The position numbers were made by a program, and so were the translations under genes. The notes beneath the pieces were generated by a model, which saw only the letters and a program-made list of their open reading frames with translations, was not told where the DNA came from and did no database searches. A stretch of DNA of 64,000 nt from Bradyrhizobium sp. RD5-C2 (GTDB lineage Bacteria > Pseudomonadota > Alphaproteobacteria > Rhizobiales > Xanthobacteraceae): the NCBI RefSeq assembly GCF_019972155.1, contig NZ_BOVL01000012.1:235855-299854 (forward strand), read 5' to 3'. This document shows, one piece after another, positions 55,696-63,714 of this stretch (its first letter is position 1; every line of letters begins with the position of its first letter).

Positions 55696-56550
55696 CTATT
55701 TCCGGGATGTTGGCCGCGCGCGGCTTGACAAATACACCCGCGCCGCATTGCCGCCGAAAATCGCAGCTCTTGCCTCACTTGACAAATCAGCAAGCAGGCT
55801 CTCAGCGGCGGCGAACCAGTGCGCATAGCCGCCGGCGAGGTTGACGACGGGCCAATCGCTACCCCACAGCAGCCGCTGCGGCCCGAAGCATGCCAGTGCA
55901 TGATCCACGGCCTCGCGCAAATCGGCGACCTGCCAGTTCGGCGCGGCTTCCGTCGCCAAGCCCGACAGCTTGCAGACGACGTTGGACCGCGCGGCAAGGC
56001 TTGCGATGTCGTCCTTCCAGGCCGCGATGTCGCCGGTTGCGAGTTGCGGCTTGCCGAAATGGTCGAGCACGAATTGCAGGTCCGGATGGCCATCGACCAC
56101 CTGAACGAGCCGCGGCAAATGGCGCGGCAATACCAACGCGTCGAACACGAGGCCGTACTGCGCCATGGCCTCGAGCGGCGCGGCCAGTTCCGGCCGCAGC
56201 AGCCAGTCGTCGTCGGCGATGTCCTGCACCATCGGCCGCAGGCCAACCAGCAGTTCGCGCCCGGCGATCGCGTCGACCCGCGTCGCGGCGTCGTCAGCAT
56301 CGAAGTCGATCCAGCCGACCACGCCGCGCACCAGCTCCGCGCCTTTGGCAACGTCAAGCACGAACGCCGTCTCCGCCTCGGTCGGCGCCGCCTGCACCAG
56401 GATCGTGCCTTCGATCCCGGCCGCGGCCAGATGCGGCATCAAATCGGGCAGACCGAAGTCGCGGTAGATCGGCCCGCGTTCGGACGTCAGCCAGCCGTAA
56501 TCGGCGCGCGAAAGTCGCCATACATGGTGGTGGGCATCGATCCGCATCAT
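55696..56550 (-). CDS. Amidohydrolase 2-family lactonase (L-fuconolactonase-like)
   Basis: A 284-residue TIM-barrel lactonase: RIDAHHHVWRLSRADYGWLT (3-22) gives the first His pair, LDHFGKPQ (about 165-172) a third, and LLWGSDWPVVNLAGGY (about 236-251) the conserved Asp. It overlaps the end of the aldo/keto reductase gene by 4 bp and would hydrolyse the lactone that enzyme makes, as in the L-fucose oxidation route. Galactonolactone-type sugars are possible too. Confidence 0.87.
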   Translation of the reverse strand: MMRIDAHHHVWRLSRADYGWLTSERGPIYRDFGLPDLMPHLAAAGIEGTILVQAAPTEAETAFVLDVAKGAELVRGVVGWIDFDADDAATRVDAIAGRELLVGLRPMVQDIADDDWLLRPELAAPLEAMAQYGLVFDALVLPRHLPRLVQVVDGHPDLQFVLDHFGKPQLATGDIAAWKDDIASLAARSNVVCKLSGLATEAAPNWQVADLREAVDHALACFGPQRLLWGSDWPVVNLAGGYAHWFAAAESLLADLSSEARAAIFGGNAARVYLSSRARPTSRK

Positions 56551-57596
56551 GCCGGCACCGGCGCGTGCTGGTCGAGCAGCCCCTCATTCTTCAAATCCCG
56601 CCACAGCGCGGTGGGGACGGGCGACGACAATGCGGCGGCGTTGCGCTCGACCTCCTGCGGCGTCTGTGCGCCGAGCACGACGCTCGCGACCGCCGGATGC
56701 CCCAGCGCGAAATGCAGCGCGGCGGTCGCGAGGGCCACGTCGTGCACGCGGCAGACGCGCTCGATTGTTGCCACCTTCTGCATCACGTCGGGCGGCGCGT
56801 CCTTGTAATTGTACTTGGCGCCGGCAACCGCGCCGGTTGCCAGGATGCCGGAGTTGAACACGCCGCCGAGCATGACGCCGATGCCCTGCGCCTGCGCGAG
56901 CGGCAGGAACTCGGCGAGCGCCGGCTGCTCCAGCAGCGAGTAGCGGCCGGCGAGCAGCATGGTGTCGAATGTACCGGCCCTGGCGAAGCGCACACACATC
57001 TCGGCCTCGTTGACGCCGATCCCGATCCCCTTGACCACGCGTTCCGAGCGGAGCTTGTCGAGCGCGACATAGGCGCCCTCCATCGCCTCGCGGAACCTGG
57101 CTTCGATCGCATCCGCACCATGGGTCCAGACGTCGACGTCGTGGATCAACAACAAGTCGATATGATCGGTGCCGAGCCGCAGCAGCGACTGCTCGACCGA
57201 GCGCATGGTGCCGTCATAGGAATAGTCGACCACCGCGCGATGCGGCGCGCCGCCGACGAAGTTCGAGCCATCGCCGCGGCCATGGAAAGGATCCATCCAG
57301 CGCCCGACCTTGGTACAGACGACGACGTCCTCACGCGCCACGCGGCGCAGCGCGGTGCCGCAGCGATGCTCGGCGAGGCCATGCCCGTAGAGCGGCGAGG
57401 AATCGAGCAGGTTCACGCCCAGCGCAAACGCCCGCTCTGCGGCTGCGATCGCGGTGGCGTCGTCGAGCCTCGCGAAGAGGTCGCCGAGCGGCGCGGTGCC
57501 GAAGCCGAGGATGGAAACGTCGAGGCCGGTGCGGCCGAGCCTGCGGCGCGGCATTGCCGACGCAGGCGCCGGATGTGAGGATGGAGATTGGTTCAC
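56547..57596 (-). CDS. Aldo/keto reductase (L-fucose/D-threo-aldose 1-dehydrogenase-like)
   Basis: A 349-residue TIM-barrel oxidoreductase. LGFGTAPLGDLFA (about 30-42), LLDSSPLYGHGLAEHRCGTA (catalytic Asp and Tyr), the Lys in VVCTKVGRW, and LIHDVDVWTHG (His) form the AKR tetrad; the PLYGxG pattern fits the D-threo-aldose 1-dehydrogenase group. GTG 57596 follows AAGGGAGCCGTCACG; ATG 57554 (MPRRRLGRTG) is the alternative. It is followed by a lactonase gene with ATGA overlap, implying oxidation of a sugar to its lactone, then hydrolysis. Confidence 0.88.
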   Translation of the reverse strand: MNQSPSSHPAPASAMPRRRLGRTGLDVSILGFGTAPLGDLFARLDDATAIAAAERAFALGVNLLDSSPLYGHGLAEHRCGTALRRVAREDVVVCTKVGRWMDPFHGRGDGSNFVGGAPHRAVVDYSYDGTMRSVEQSLLRLGTDHIDLLLIHDVDVWTHGADAIEARFREAMEGAYVALDKLRSERVVKGIGIGVNEAEMCVRFARAGTFDTMLLAGRYSLLEQPALAEFLPLAQAQGIGVMLGGVFNSGILATGAVAGAKYNYKDAPPDVMQKVATIERVCRVHDVALATAALHFALGHPAVASVVLGAQTPQEVERNAAALSSPVPTALWRDLKNEGLLDQHAPVPA

Positions 57597-57729
57597 CGTG
57601 ACGGCTCCCTTGCAGTTTTCTTGCTTGCAGGGAGAGTAGCCTCGCGGGCGAGCCGAGCACAAGCGGACGCGCAGTCAAGCGACAGTCGAAAGTTCCGCGC
57701 CACTGTGGATCCGACGTGACGACGCGAGC

Positions 57730-58047
57730 CTATTCGTCGTCGGAGTTGATCTCCTTGGCCACATTGTCGACCACCACGGGACTTTCGAAATAAGTCACCG
57801 TCGGATCGGCGCCGTATTTGTCCCGGGCGCGGGCGCGCCAGGCATCGGTGTACAGCGCTTCCGCCTCGCCCCGCGAATTCCAGAAATAGATGCCGCCAGC
57901 CGTCATGCCGTCCTCGGACAGCACATAGGTCTTGCGAAACAGCCCCGGCACGTCTCGATAGAGCGGTGCGGTGCTCAGGAAGATGCTGCGCGCTTCCTCG
58001 CGCGTGACCGGCTTCGGCAATTTGAAAGTCGTGACGGCGGTAATCAT
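57730..58047 (-). CDS. Small ferredoxin-like-fold monooxygenase-family protein (YdhR/ABM-like)
   Basis: A 105-residue protein, ITAVTTFKLPKPVTREEARS at its start, then VPGLFRKTYVLSEDGMTAGG and YFWNSRGEAEALYTDAWRAR, the layout of dimeric alpha+beta-barrel monooxygenase-like proteins. I start at ATG 58047 with GGGAGGTTCTC upstream; a longer frame to 58383 overlaps the TetR gene and lacks similarity. It is divergent from a TetR gene with two palindromes in between, so it is probably that repressor's target. Substrate unknown. Confidence 0.83.
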   Translation of the reverse strand: MITAVTTFKLPKPVTREEARSIFLSTAPLYRDVPGLFRKTYVLSEDGMTAGGIYFWNSRGEAEALYTDAWRARARDKYGADPTVTYFESPVVVDNVAKEINSDDE

Positions 58048-58070
58048 GAGAACCTCCCGAGGGACCATTC

Positions 58071-58105
58071 TTGACATGATCGTCAAACTTGACAATTGTG
58101 TCAAG
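58071..58105. promoter_or_regulatory. Two tandem palindromic operators
   Basis: TTGAC-ATGATC-GTCAA (58071-58086) and CTTGACA-ATTG-TGTCAAG (58088-58105, perfect 7-bp arms) lie side by side in the 81-bp space between the monooxygenase-like and TetR genes. TTGACA also matches a -35 box. They are strong candidates for the TetR-type operator pair controlling both genes. Confidence 0.7.
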
Positions 58106-58128
58106 AATGATCCGGTGGAGCGAATCGC

Positions 58129-58707
58129 ATGGTAGGTGTGCGTCAGTTTGACGAGGACGCGGTGATCGCGACCGCACTCGACGTGTTCTGGCGCAAGGGC
58201 TTGCACGACGCGACCATGCAGGACCTCGCGGAGGCGACCGGCGTACAGCGCGGCAGCCTCTACAACGCCTATGGCGACAAGGAAGCGATGTTCCTGCGCG
58301 CCTTCGATCGGTATACCGGGCAATTCCTGGAGGCGGCCGGCAACGCGCTGGCTCAGGGCGACACTGCGGCGGGGCTGAGGCACTTCTTCGACATGATCAT
58401 CGTCAACATGACGGACGGCTCGCCGCCGCGCGGCTGCCTGACTACGCGCACGGCGCTCGACGCGGCCATTTCAAGCGCGGATGTGCGTCAGCGCGTGCAG
58501 GATGTGCTCACGCGGCTCGAGCAGCTGATCGGCAAGGCCCTCGGCACGGCGCCGGGCAAGCGCAGCGCCGCCGACGCGAACCGGCTGGCGCGCGTCATCG
58601 TGACGTACACGCGCGGGCTAGCGGTGATGGAGCGCGCCGGGTACAGCCGCAAGCAGTTGAGGGATCTGGCCGCGACGTTCATCGACGCGGTCGTCGCCAA
58701 TGCCTGA
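58129..58707 (+). CDS. TetR-family transcriptional regulator
   Basis: A 192-residue TetR repressor: DNA-binding domain 8-55 (AVIATALDVFWRKGLHDATM, then LAEATGVQRGSLYNAYGDKE) and an all-helical ligand domain of the TetR_C group with GCLTTRTALDAA near residue 103. ATG 58129 follows GGTGGAGCGAATCGC. Divergent from the small monooxygenase-like gene; the palindromes at 58071-58105 are its likely sites. Ligand unknown. Confidence 0.9.
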   Translation: MVGVRQFDEDAVIATALDVFWRKGLHDATMQDLAEATGVQRGSLYNAYGDKEAMFLRAFDRYTGQFLEAAGNALAQGDTAAGLRHFFDMIIVNMTDGSPPRGCLTTRTALDAAISSADVRQRVQDVLTRLEQLIGKALGTAPGKRSAADANRLARVIVTYTRGLAVMERAGYSRKQLRDLAATFIDAVVANA

Positions 58708-58716
58708 GGTCACGGT

Positions 58717-59556
58717 TCAGCCCGGTCGCCTGCGCGACCATGCGCCGACGAAGGTCGGCAGCGCAAAGACGCCCTGCATGGCGACGACCTCGTTGCGCAA
58801 GCGCTCGGCAAAACTATCCAGCGCCAGCTCCGCTTCGGTGGCGACGCCGAGCTTGACGATATGCGGGAGATTGCTGCGCAGGCCGCTCGCCATGTAGTCG
58901 TAACCGTCGAAATCCGCCCCGCCTCCGGTCGGCGCAAACAGGCTCATGCGCGGCGCAGGAAGCCCAGCCGCGACGAACGCGCCGTGCAACGACAATCCCA
59001 TGCGGTTGTTCAGGCCCGCCCGGGCGAACATCTCCTTCACGGTGCCCCACGCCTGCGACAGCAGCGGCGACGGCGGATTGGCGATCGGCCCCTCGCCCCA
59101 GTCGAGATCCTGAAACGCCACGATGCCGTCTGGCTTGACGTGCCCGAGCAAGTGCCGAATGAGCGCCGCGGGATCCTTCACATAGATCAACACGAGCCGG
59201 CCGACGACCGCATCGAAATCCCGGTCGAGCTCGATCGTGCTGATGTCGCCGACCCGGAACGAGACCTGGCGGAGGCCGAGCGAGCGTGCCGTGCCCACGG
59301 CTTCCCCGACGATGGCGGGGTTGCTGTCGACCCCGACCACCGCCCCGCTTTCGCCGACCAGGCCTGCGGCGATGAACGACACGTTGCCGGCGCCGCTTCC
59401 GACGTCGAGCACCTTCATGCCCCGCGAGAGCCCGGCCTCCTTCAGGAGCTGCCACGTGGACGCATCGTAGAGCTGCGACTGACGCTTGAGCCTGTCGGTC
59501 TCTGCGGTCGAACGCCCCATCACATAGTTCGGATCGTAGCCGGAGGTCTCTTGCAT
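58717..59556 (-). CDS. Class I SAM-dependent methyltransferase
   Basis: A 279-residue methyltransferase. Motif I is KVLDVGSGAGNVSFIAAGLV (about residues 48-67), then VVGVDSNP (motif II Asp), VGDISTIE and FDAVVGRLVLIYVKDP (motif IV region). The second half, about 100 residues, is a variable acceptor domain. It converges on the TetR gene (9 bp between stops) and starts 45 bp from the alpha/beta hydrolase stop, both on the minus strand and possibly co-transcribed. Methyl acceptor unknown. Confidence 0.87.
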   Translation of the reverse strand: MQETSGYDPNYVMGRSTAETDRLKRQSQLYDASTWQLLKEAGLSRGMKVLDVGSGAGNVSFIAAGLVGESGAVVGVDSNPAIVGEAVGTARSLGLRQVSFRVGDISTIELDRDFDAVVGRLVLIYVKDPAALIRHLLGHVKPDGIVAFQDLDWGEGPIANPPSPLLSQAWGTVKEMFARAGLNNRMGLSLHGAFVAAGLPAPRMSLFAPTGGGADFDGYDYMASGLRSNLPHIVKLGVATEAELALDSFAERLRNEVVAMQGVFALPTFVGAWSRRRPG

Positions 59557-59601
59557 GGATCTACCCGTTCGGTTCGTGAATGGAGGCGGCCGCGCCCGTG
59601 C

Positions 59602-60456
59602 TCACGCCGGCCGCAGGCCCGACAGGAATGCCTGCAGATCCGCCGCGAAGCGCTGCTCGAACGCGATGGCGCGGTGGGGTGAATGGCCGCATTCCTCATA
59701 GTGAACGATGTCGGCACGCGGATTGTCGCGCGCGAAGCGCGCGTCGTGGTCTTCCAGCAATGCCGCCCCACATCCAGGATCGGCCTGAATGATCCTGACG
59801 GGACAGAGGAATTCCCGCCTGGTCTGAATCGCTGCAAGAACGGAGGCAACGTTTCCGTCCGCCCAGCAGCGCCCGTCTTGCCGCTGCAGCGCTGACGCAT
59901 GGCTCAACAGGTGACGGGGGCCGAAATGATCGCGGCCGATCCCGCCCATCGGCGTCGGAGAGTCTGCAAGGAATGCCAGGTAAGTGCCGAGTGGCGCGCG
60001 CGCCTGCTGCCACGCGGCCTGACGCGCGCTGACGATCGCAAACAGCTTTGGGAAAGCCGATTTCTCCCACTCGCCCGGCTGGCCAAGATACCATGGCGGA
60101 TCCTCGAGGAAGGCGGCGCGCACGTTGGCATCGCCGCGCTGTGCCAGCACCCCAGCAACACAGCCGCCGAGCGAGTGCCCGACGATCACCGCCGGACGCC
60201 CGATTGCGGCCAATGCGGTCTCCGCATCCGATACATAATCGGCGAGCGCGTAGCTCGGGGCCCGATCCGAGTGCCCGTGCCCCCGGAAATCCATAGTCCA
60301 GACCCGGTATCGATCCCTGAGCCGACCGCCGGTTTCCTGCCATGTGTCCCGGCTGAGCGACAGGCCGTGCAGAAACAGGATCGATTCACCGTCCGGCGGG
60401 CCATCGACCGAAGCAGCCAGCCTGACGCCGCTATTGTCGAGCGTAATGTCGGTCAC
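59602..60456 (-). CDS. Alpha/beta-hydrolase fold protein
   Basis: A 284-residue hydrolase: oxyanion region SILFLHGLSLSRDTWQETGG (about 25-44), nucleophile elbow VGHSLGGCVAG (Ser near 94) and the C-terminal His in YEECGHSPHRAIAFEQR (about 258). Start GTG 60456. It is upstream of the methyltransferase on the same strand. Similar proteins include esterases and C-C hydrolases; the substrate cannot be inferred. Confidence 0.87.
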   Translation of the reverse strand: MTDITLDNSGVRLAASVDGPPDGESILFLHGLSLSRDTWQETGGRLRDRYRVWTMDFRGHGHSDRAPSYALADYVSDAETALAAIGRPAVIVGHSLGGCVAGVLAQRGDANVRAAFLEDPPWYLGQPGEWEKSAFPKLFAIVSARQAAWQQARAPLGTYLAFLADSPTPMGGIGRDHFGPRHLLSHASALQRQDGRCWADGNVASVLAAIQTRREFLCPVRIIQADPGCGAALLEDHDARFARDNPRADIVHYEECGHSPHRAIAFEQRFAADLQAFLSGLRPA

Positions 60457-60531
60457 CGAACATCTCCGTTGCGAAATACCGCCAGCATCAGGCGTCGGCC
60501 GGATTGCACTTCGGCATCACCCGCGCCGATC

Positions 60532-61563
60532 TCAGCGCCCGATCTGCCGGAACTTGTCTGTGAGGCCGTCGAGATAACCGACCCAGGTCGAATTGATCGG
60601 CTGGTTCTCGATCAGCGCGTGAAAGCGGATCATCATGCAGATCAGGAACAGCGGCTGGATGAATGCCGCGCGCACCGTCACCGCCAGCAGGGCCGCGATG
60701 AAGACGGTGACCACGGCGCCATATTCCCTGACGGCCTCAGGCAGCCAGACCGTCACCACCCCTGCGGGGACCAGCAGCAGCAGGCAAAGCAGCATGCTCA
60801 GGATCCGCTCGACGATGACCATCCAGACCGACGTCGCCAAGATTGGCTTGGCGTTCTGGCAATAATAGACCAGTCCATCCTGGATGTTGCGCCTCGGATC
60901 GTCGCCGCCGCGCGCCAGATCGTAGGACAGCACCACCTTGTCCAGGTAGCGCGTCGCAGCCGATAGGATGGTGTTGAGCAGACCGAGGATCGCCTTCATA
61001 CCGGGCGCCGGCAGCCAATCGCCGAGCGTATCGAGCGCATTGTGAAACGCGCGAAGCACGGCGCGGATCAGCGCATTGAGCCCGAACAGGACCGCGACTT
61101 CGCCGAACCGGTCCATCACGATCCGGCGACCGTAGGCGAACTGCCCTTCGGTGCCGTTGCCGATGCTGCCGCGTGTGATCAGCTCGGTCAGCACGGCGAC
61201 ATGGCCGCAGGCGATCATGTGAAGCGTGTAGCGAAGGATGGCGCCCCATATCCATCCGCCGAGCAGCAGGATGCCAAGCAGCCAGCAATAGCCGAACACG
61301 CTGGCGACATGGGTACCGAGCCAGACCGCGCCGCCGACCGCGACCACGGCCCAGATGGCGCACGCTACGGCAAAGGCCAGCAGCACGCCCCAGCGCGCCA
61401 GCGCATAGGGTAAGGTCTCGACCAACAGCTTCAGCGCCGCCGCCAAACCATGATCGCGAACCAGCAACGGATAGGAATGGGACGGTCCCTGGGATTGTCC
61501 CGCGGCGTGCCAATCGGCTGAACCGCCGCGGCCGCCGCCATTGCTCAGGCTTATGTCAGACAC
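60532..61563 (-). CDS. Hypothetical polytopic membrane protein
   Basis: A 343-residue protein from GTG 61563 (AGAGGCAACAC upstream). After a Ser/Gly-rich N-terminus of about 45 residues it has helices near residues 55-85, 88-110, 160-180, 245-275 and 285-320. No motif is recognised; the soluble loop with DLARGGDDPRRNIQDGLVYY is amphipathic. The frame runs on to 61674 but that extension is low complexity. It lies 76 bp upstream of the hydrolase on the same strand. Function unknown. Confidence 0.72.
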   Translation of the reverse strand: MSDISLSNGGGRGGSADWHAAGQSQGPSHSYPLLVRDHGLAAALKLLVETLPYALARWGVLLAFAVACAIWAVVAVGGAVWLGTHVASVFGYCWLLGILLLGGWIWGAILRYTLHMIACGHVAVLTELITRGSIGNGTEGQFAYGRRIVMDRFGEVAVLFGLNALIRAVLRAFHNALDTLGDWLPAPGMKAILGLLNTILSAATRYLDKVVLSYDLARGGDDPRRNIQDGLVYYCQNAKPILATSVWMVIVERILSMLLCLLLLVPAGVVTVWLPEAVREYGAVVTVFIAALLAVTVRAAFIQPLFLICMMIRFHALIENQPINSTWVGYLDGLTDKFRQIGR

Positions 61564-61720
61564 GTGTTGCCTCTTGTTGGCTCTTGGGTTGCCGTGATCG
61601 ATCGAGATTGGATTCAACGGGATTGCTGTTGCGGGATCAGCTCGACGCGGTGACTGATGCGGAAACCTGCCCAATGCGCAAACCTGCCCAAGAGCAGCGT
61701 GTCCGCCGCAGACCAGGCAT

Positions 61721-61771
61721 CACAGCGCCAACACCTCGGGGCTGGCAGAGGGTTGGTCCGTTGGCGCTGTG
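61721..61771. terminator. Stem-loop downstream of the orphan binding-protein gene
   Basis: CACAGCGCCAAC (61721-61732) and GTTGGCGCTGTG (61760-61771) are perfect 12-bp arms around a 27-nt loop, 55 bp past the stop of the minus-strand binding-protein gene. No T-run follows on that strand, so it may be a 3' stabiliser or a factor-dependent terminator rather than an intrinsic one. Confidence 0.6.
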
Positions 61772-61826
61772 AGCCGGCACAGCCGCGACATCGATCAGGG
61801 AGGAGCGCCGATGTCGCGGCCAGCGA

Positions 61827-62951
61827 TCATTGACCGGCGGCCGGCAGTTCGGCGTAGTTGCCGTCCTTGTCGCGGCGGTACACGACGTAATCGATCAGGG
61901 TGATGTCACCCTTCGGCGTGTAGCTGATGTTGCCGAGCACGGTATCCCAGTTTCCACTCTTGATGGTCGCTGCGATCTTCTTGGCGTCCGTGGTCTGGGC
62001 GCGGGCGACAGCCTGGCTCCAGATCTGGAACGCGGCATAGCTGTAGAGCGTGTAGCCGTCCGGATCGATGCCCTTATCCTTGAACTTCTTCAAGGTCGCG
62101 GCCGCGGTCACCTTCTTGCGCGGATCGGGCGAGAAGGTGAACAGCGAGCCCTCGGCAAGCGGACCCGCAATCGCGGCGAACTGCTTGTCGACCAAGGCGT
62201 CGCCGCCCATCAGCACGGCATTGACGCCCTGCTCGCGCATCTGGCGCAGGATCAAGGCCGCCTCGGCGTAGTAGCCACCGACATAGACGAAATCGATCGA
62301 TTCCTTCTTGAAGCGCGACACCAGCGCGGCAAAATCCTTGTCGCCCTTGGTGTAGGCCTCATAGAGCTTTTCCTTAACGCCCGCCGCGTTGATGGCGTTC
62401 TTGGTTTCGTCGGCAAGGCCTTTGCCGTAGGTCGTCTTGTCGTGGATGATCGCGACGTTCTTGGTCTTGTAGTTCTTGATGATATATGCGGCCGCGACCA
62501 TGCCCTGCTGGTCATCCCGGCCGCAGACGCGGAACGTGTTCCACAATCCGCGCTCGGTGAAGAGCGGGTTGGTCGAGCCCGGCGTGATCTGCAGCACATT
62601 GCCCTCGGCATAGGCGTCCGAGGCGGGGATCGAGGTCGACGAGCAGAAGTGCCCGACCACGAACGGAATCTTCGCGCCTGCCATCTTCTCGGCAACCGAC
62701 ACCGCCTGCTTCGGATCGCAGGCGTCGTCGCCGACCTCCAGCTTCAGCTTCTTGCCGAGCACGCCGCCCGCCGCATTGATGTCGGCGATGGCGAGGTCAG
62801 CACCGTTCTTGAACTGCTGACCGAAGCTCGCCTCCGAGCCGGTCATCGGCCCAACCACGGCAACACTGATGTCCTGGGCCATGGCCGCGCTGGACAATGC
62901 CAGGCTCGCACCAACCGCAAGAAAGTATCCTCGAAGTGCAAACTTCATCAT
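61827..62951 (-). CDS. Liv-type ABC substrate-binding protein, orphan
   Basis: A 374-residue periplasmic protein. Signal peptide (FALRGYFLAVGASLALSSAA, cut near MAQDI, residue 25), mature fold starting ISVAVVGPMTGSEASFGQQF and continuing as a LivK-like leucine-type binding protein (VGDDACDPKQAVSVAEKM with the family disulfide Cys, ITPGSTNPLFTERG, TYGKGLADE). AAGGAGAATATG gives start ATG 62951. No permease or ATPase is near, so it must share a transporter encoded elsewhere. Likely amino acid ligand, judged only from similarity to LivK. Confidence 0.92.
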   Translation of the reverse strand: MMKFALRGYFLAVGASLALSSAAMAQDISVAVVGPMTGSEASFGQQFKNGADLAIADINAAGGVLGKKLKLEVGDDACDPKQAVSVAEKMAGAKIPFVVGHFCSSTSIPASDAYAEGNVLQITPGSTNPLFTERGLWNTFRVCGRDDQQGMVAAAYIIKNYKTKNVAIIHDKTTYGKGLADETKNAINAAGVKEKLYEAYTKGDKDFAALVSRFKKESIDFVYVGGYYAEAALILRQMREQGVNAVLMGGDALVDKQFAAIAGPLAEGSLFTFSPDPRKKVTAAATLKKFKDKGIDPDGYTLYSYAAFQIWSQAVARAQTTDAKKIAATIKSGNWDTVLGNISYTPKGDITLIDYVVYRRDKDGNYAELPAAGQ

Positions 62952-63182
62952 ATTCTCCTTGATGGTCTCAAGTCGCCTCAATGCATCGCAATCGACTGGT
63001 ATCGCCGGCCGCAACGATCATCGGGGGCTGCCTTGTATGCGCGCGATGAGCGGCAGGCTCGGACTGAGGCGACGGGGGATTGGACATATGCGACATTGGG
63101 CAACAATGTGAAACACGTTGCCGTGCATTGGCGCTTGGAATCGTCCTGTGTGCGCGACAGCACATGGCTGGTGATAGCTCGA

Positions 63183-63695
63183 TCACGGCCGCACCAGCGG
63201 CTCGGGCTCTGCCGGCTTGACGTCGGCTCCGACCGGTGCTGCCGCCTCCACGGCGCCTTTCAGCTCGATCTCGTAGTAGCCGCCGACCTTGATCGCGCCC
63301 CATTGCGTCGAGACCGCCACATTGATTCGTTGTCGCGCCGGCAGATCGGCATCGGTGTGCCGGTGGGCAACGCTGCCCTGGGACAGGACCTCGATGTGAG
63401 ACAGCCGAACGCCGTCCGCATTCCAGAAGTCGAAGTTGAGATGCTGCGGCAGCGGACGGCCGAACACGCCCGTCTCCTTGAAGGCGAGCTCGACATCGAC
63501 ATGGCCCGGCCCCGCCATGAAGCTGTAGTAATGACCGCGGACATCGTTGGTGATGTTGGCGCGATTGACGCCGACGCCGAGCACTGTCGGATGATGCAGA
63601 TCGGTGGACTGCGCCGATGCCGGGTCGGCCAACCCGCCGATGCAGAGAAGCAGGCGCAGGCTCGGCATCACGACCATCCAGGGCGTGTTCGTCAT
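63183..63695 (-). CDS. Secreted protein, unknown family
   Basis: A 170-residue protein with a signal peptide (MVVMPSLRLLLCIGGLADPA, cut near ASAQS, residue 30) and a mature beta-rich domain: HYYSFMAGPGHVDVELAFKE, NFDFWNADGVRLSHIEVL and YYEIELKGAVEAAAPVGA. The strand pattern suggests a jelly-roll similar to pre-peptidase C-terminal domains. ATG 63695 is preferred to 63743, which precedes the signal. The adjacent DUF4424 gene (stop 63715) runs the same way and may be in one operon. Function unknown. Confidence 0.72.
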   Translation of the reverse strand: MTNTPWMVVMPSLRLLLCIGGLADPASAQSTDLHHPTVLGVGVNRANITNDVRGHYYSFMAGPGHVDVELAFKETGVFGRPLPQHLNFDFWNADGVRLSHIEVLSQGSVAHRHTDADLPARQRINVAVSTQWGAIKVGGYYEIELKGAVEAAAPVGADVKPAEPEPLVRP

Positions 63696-63714
63696 GGTTG
63701 AAACGCCGCCGACG

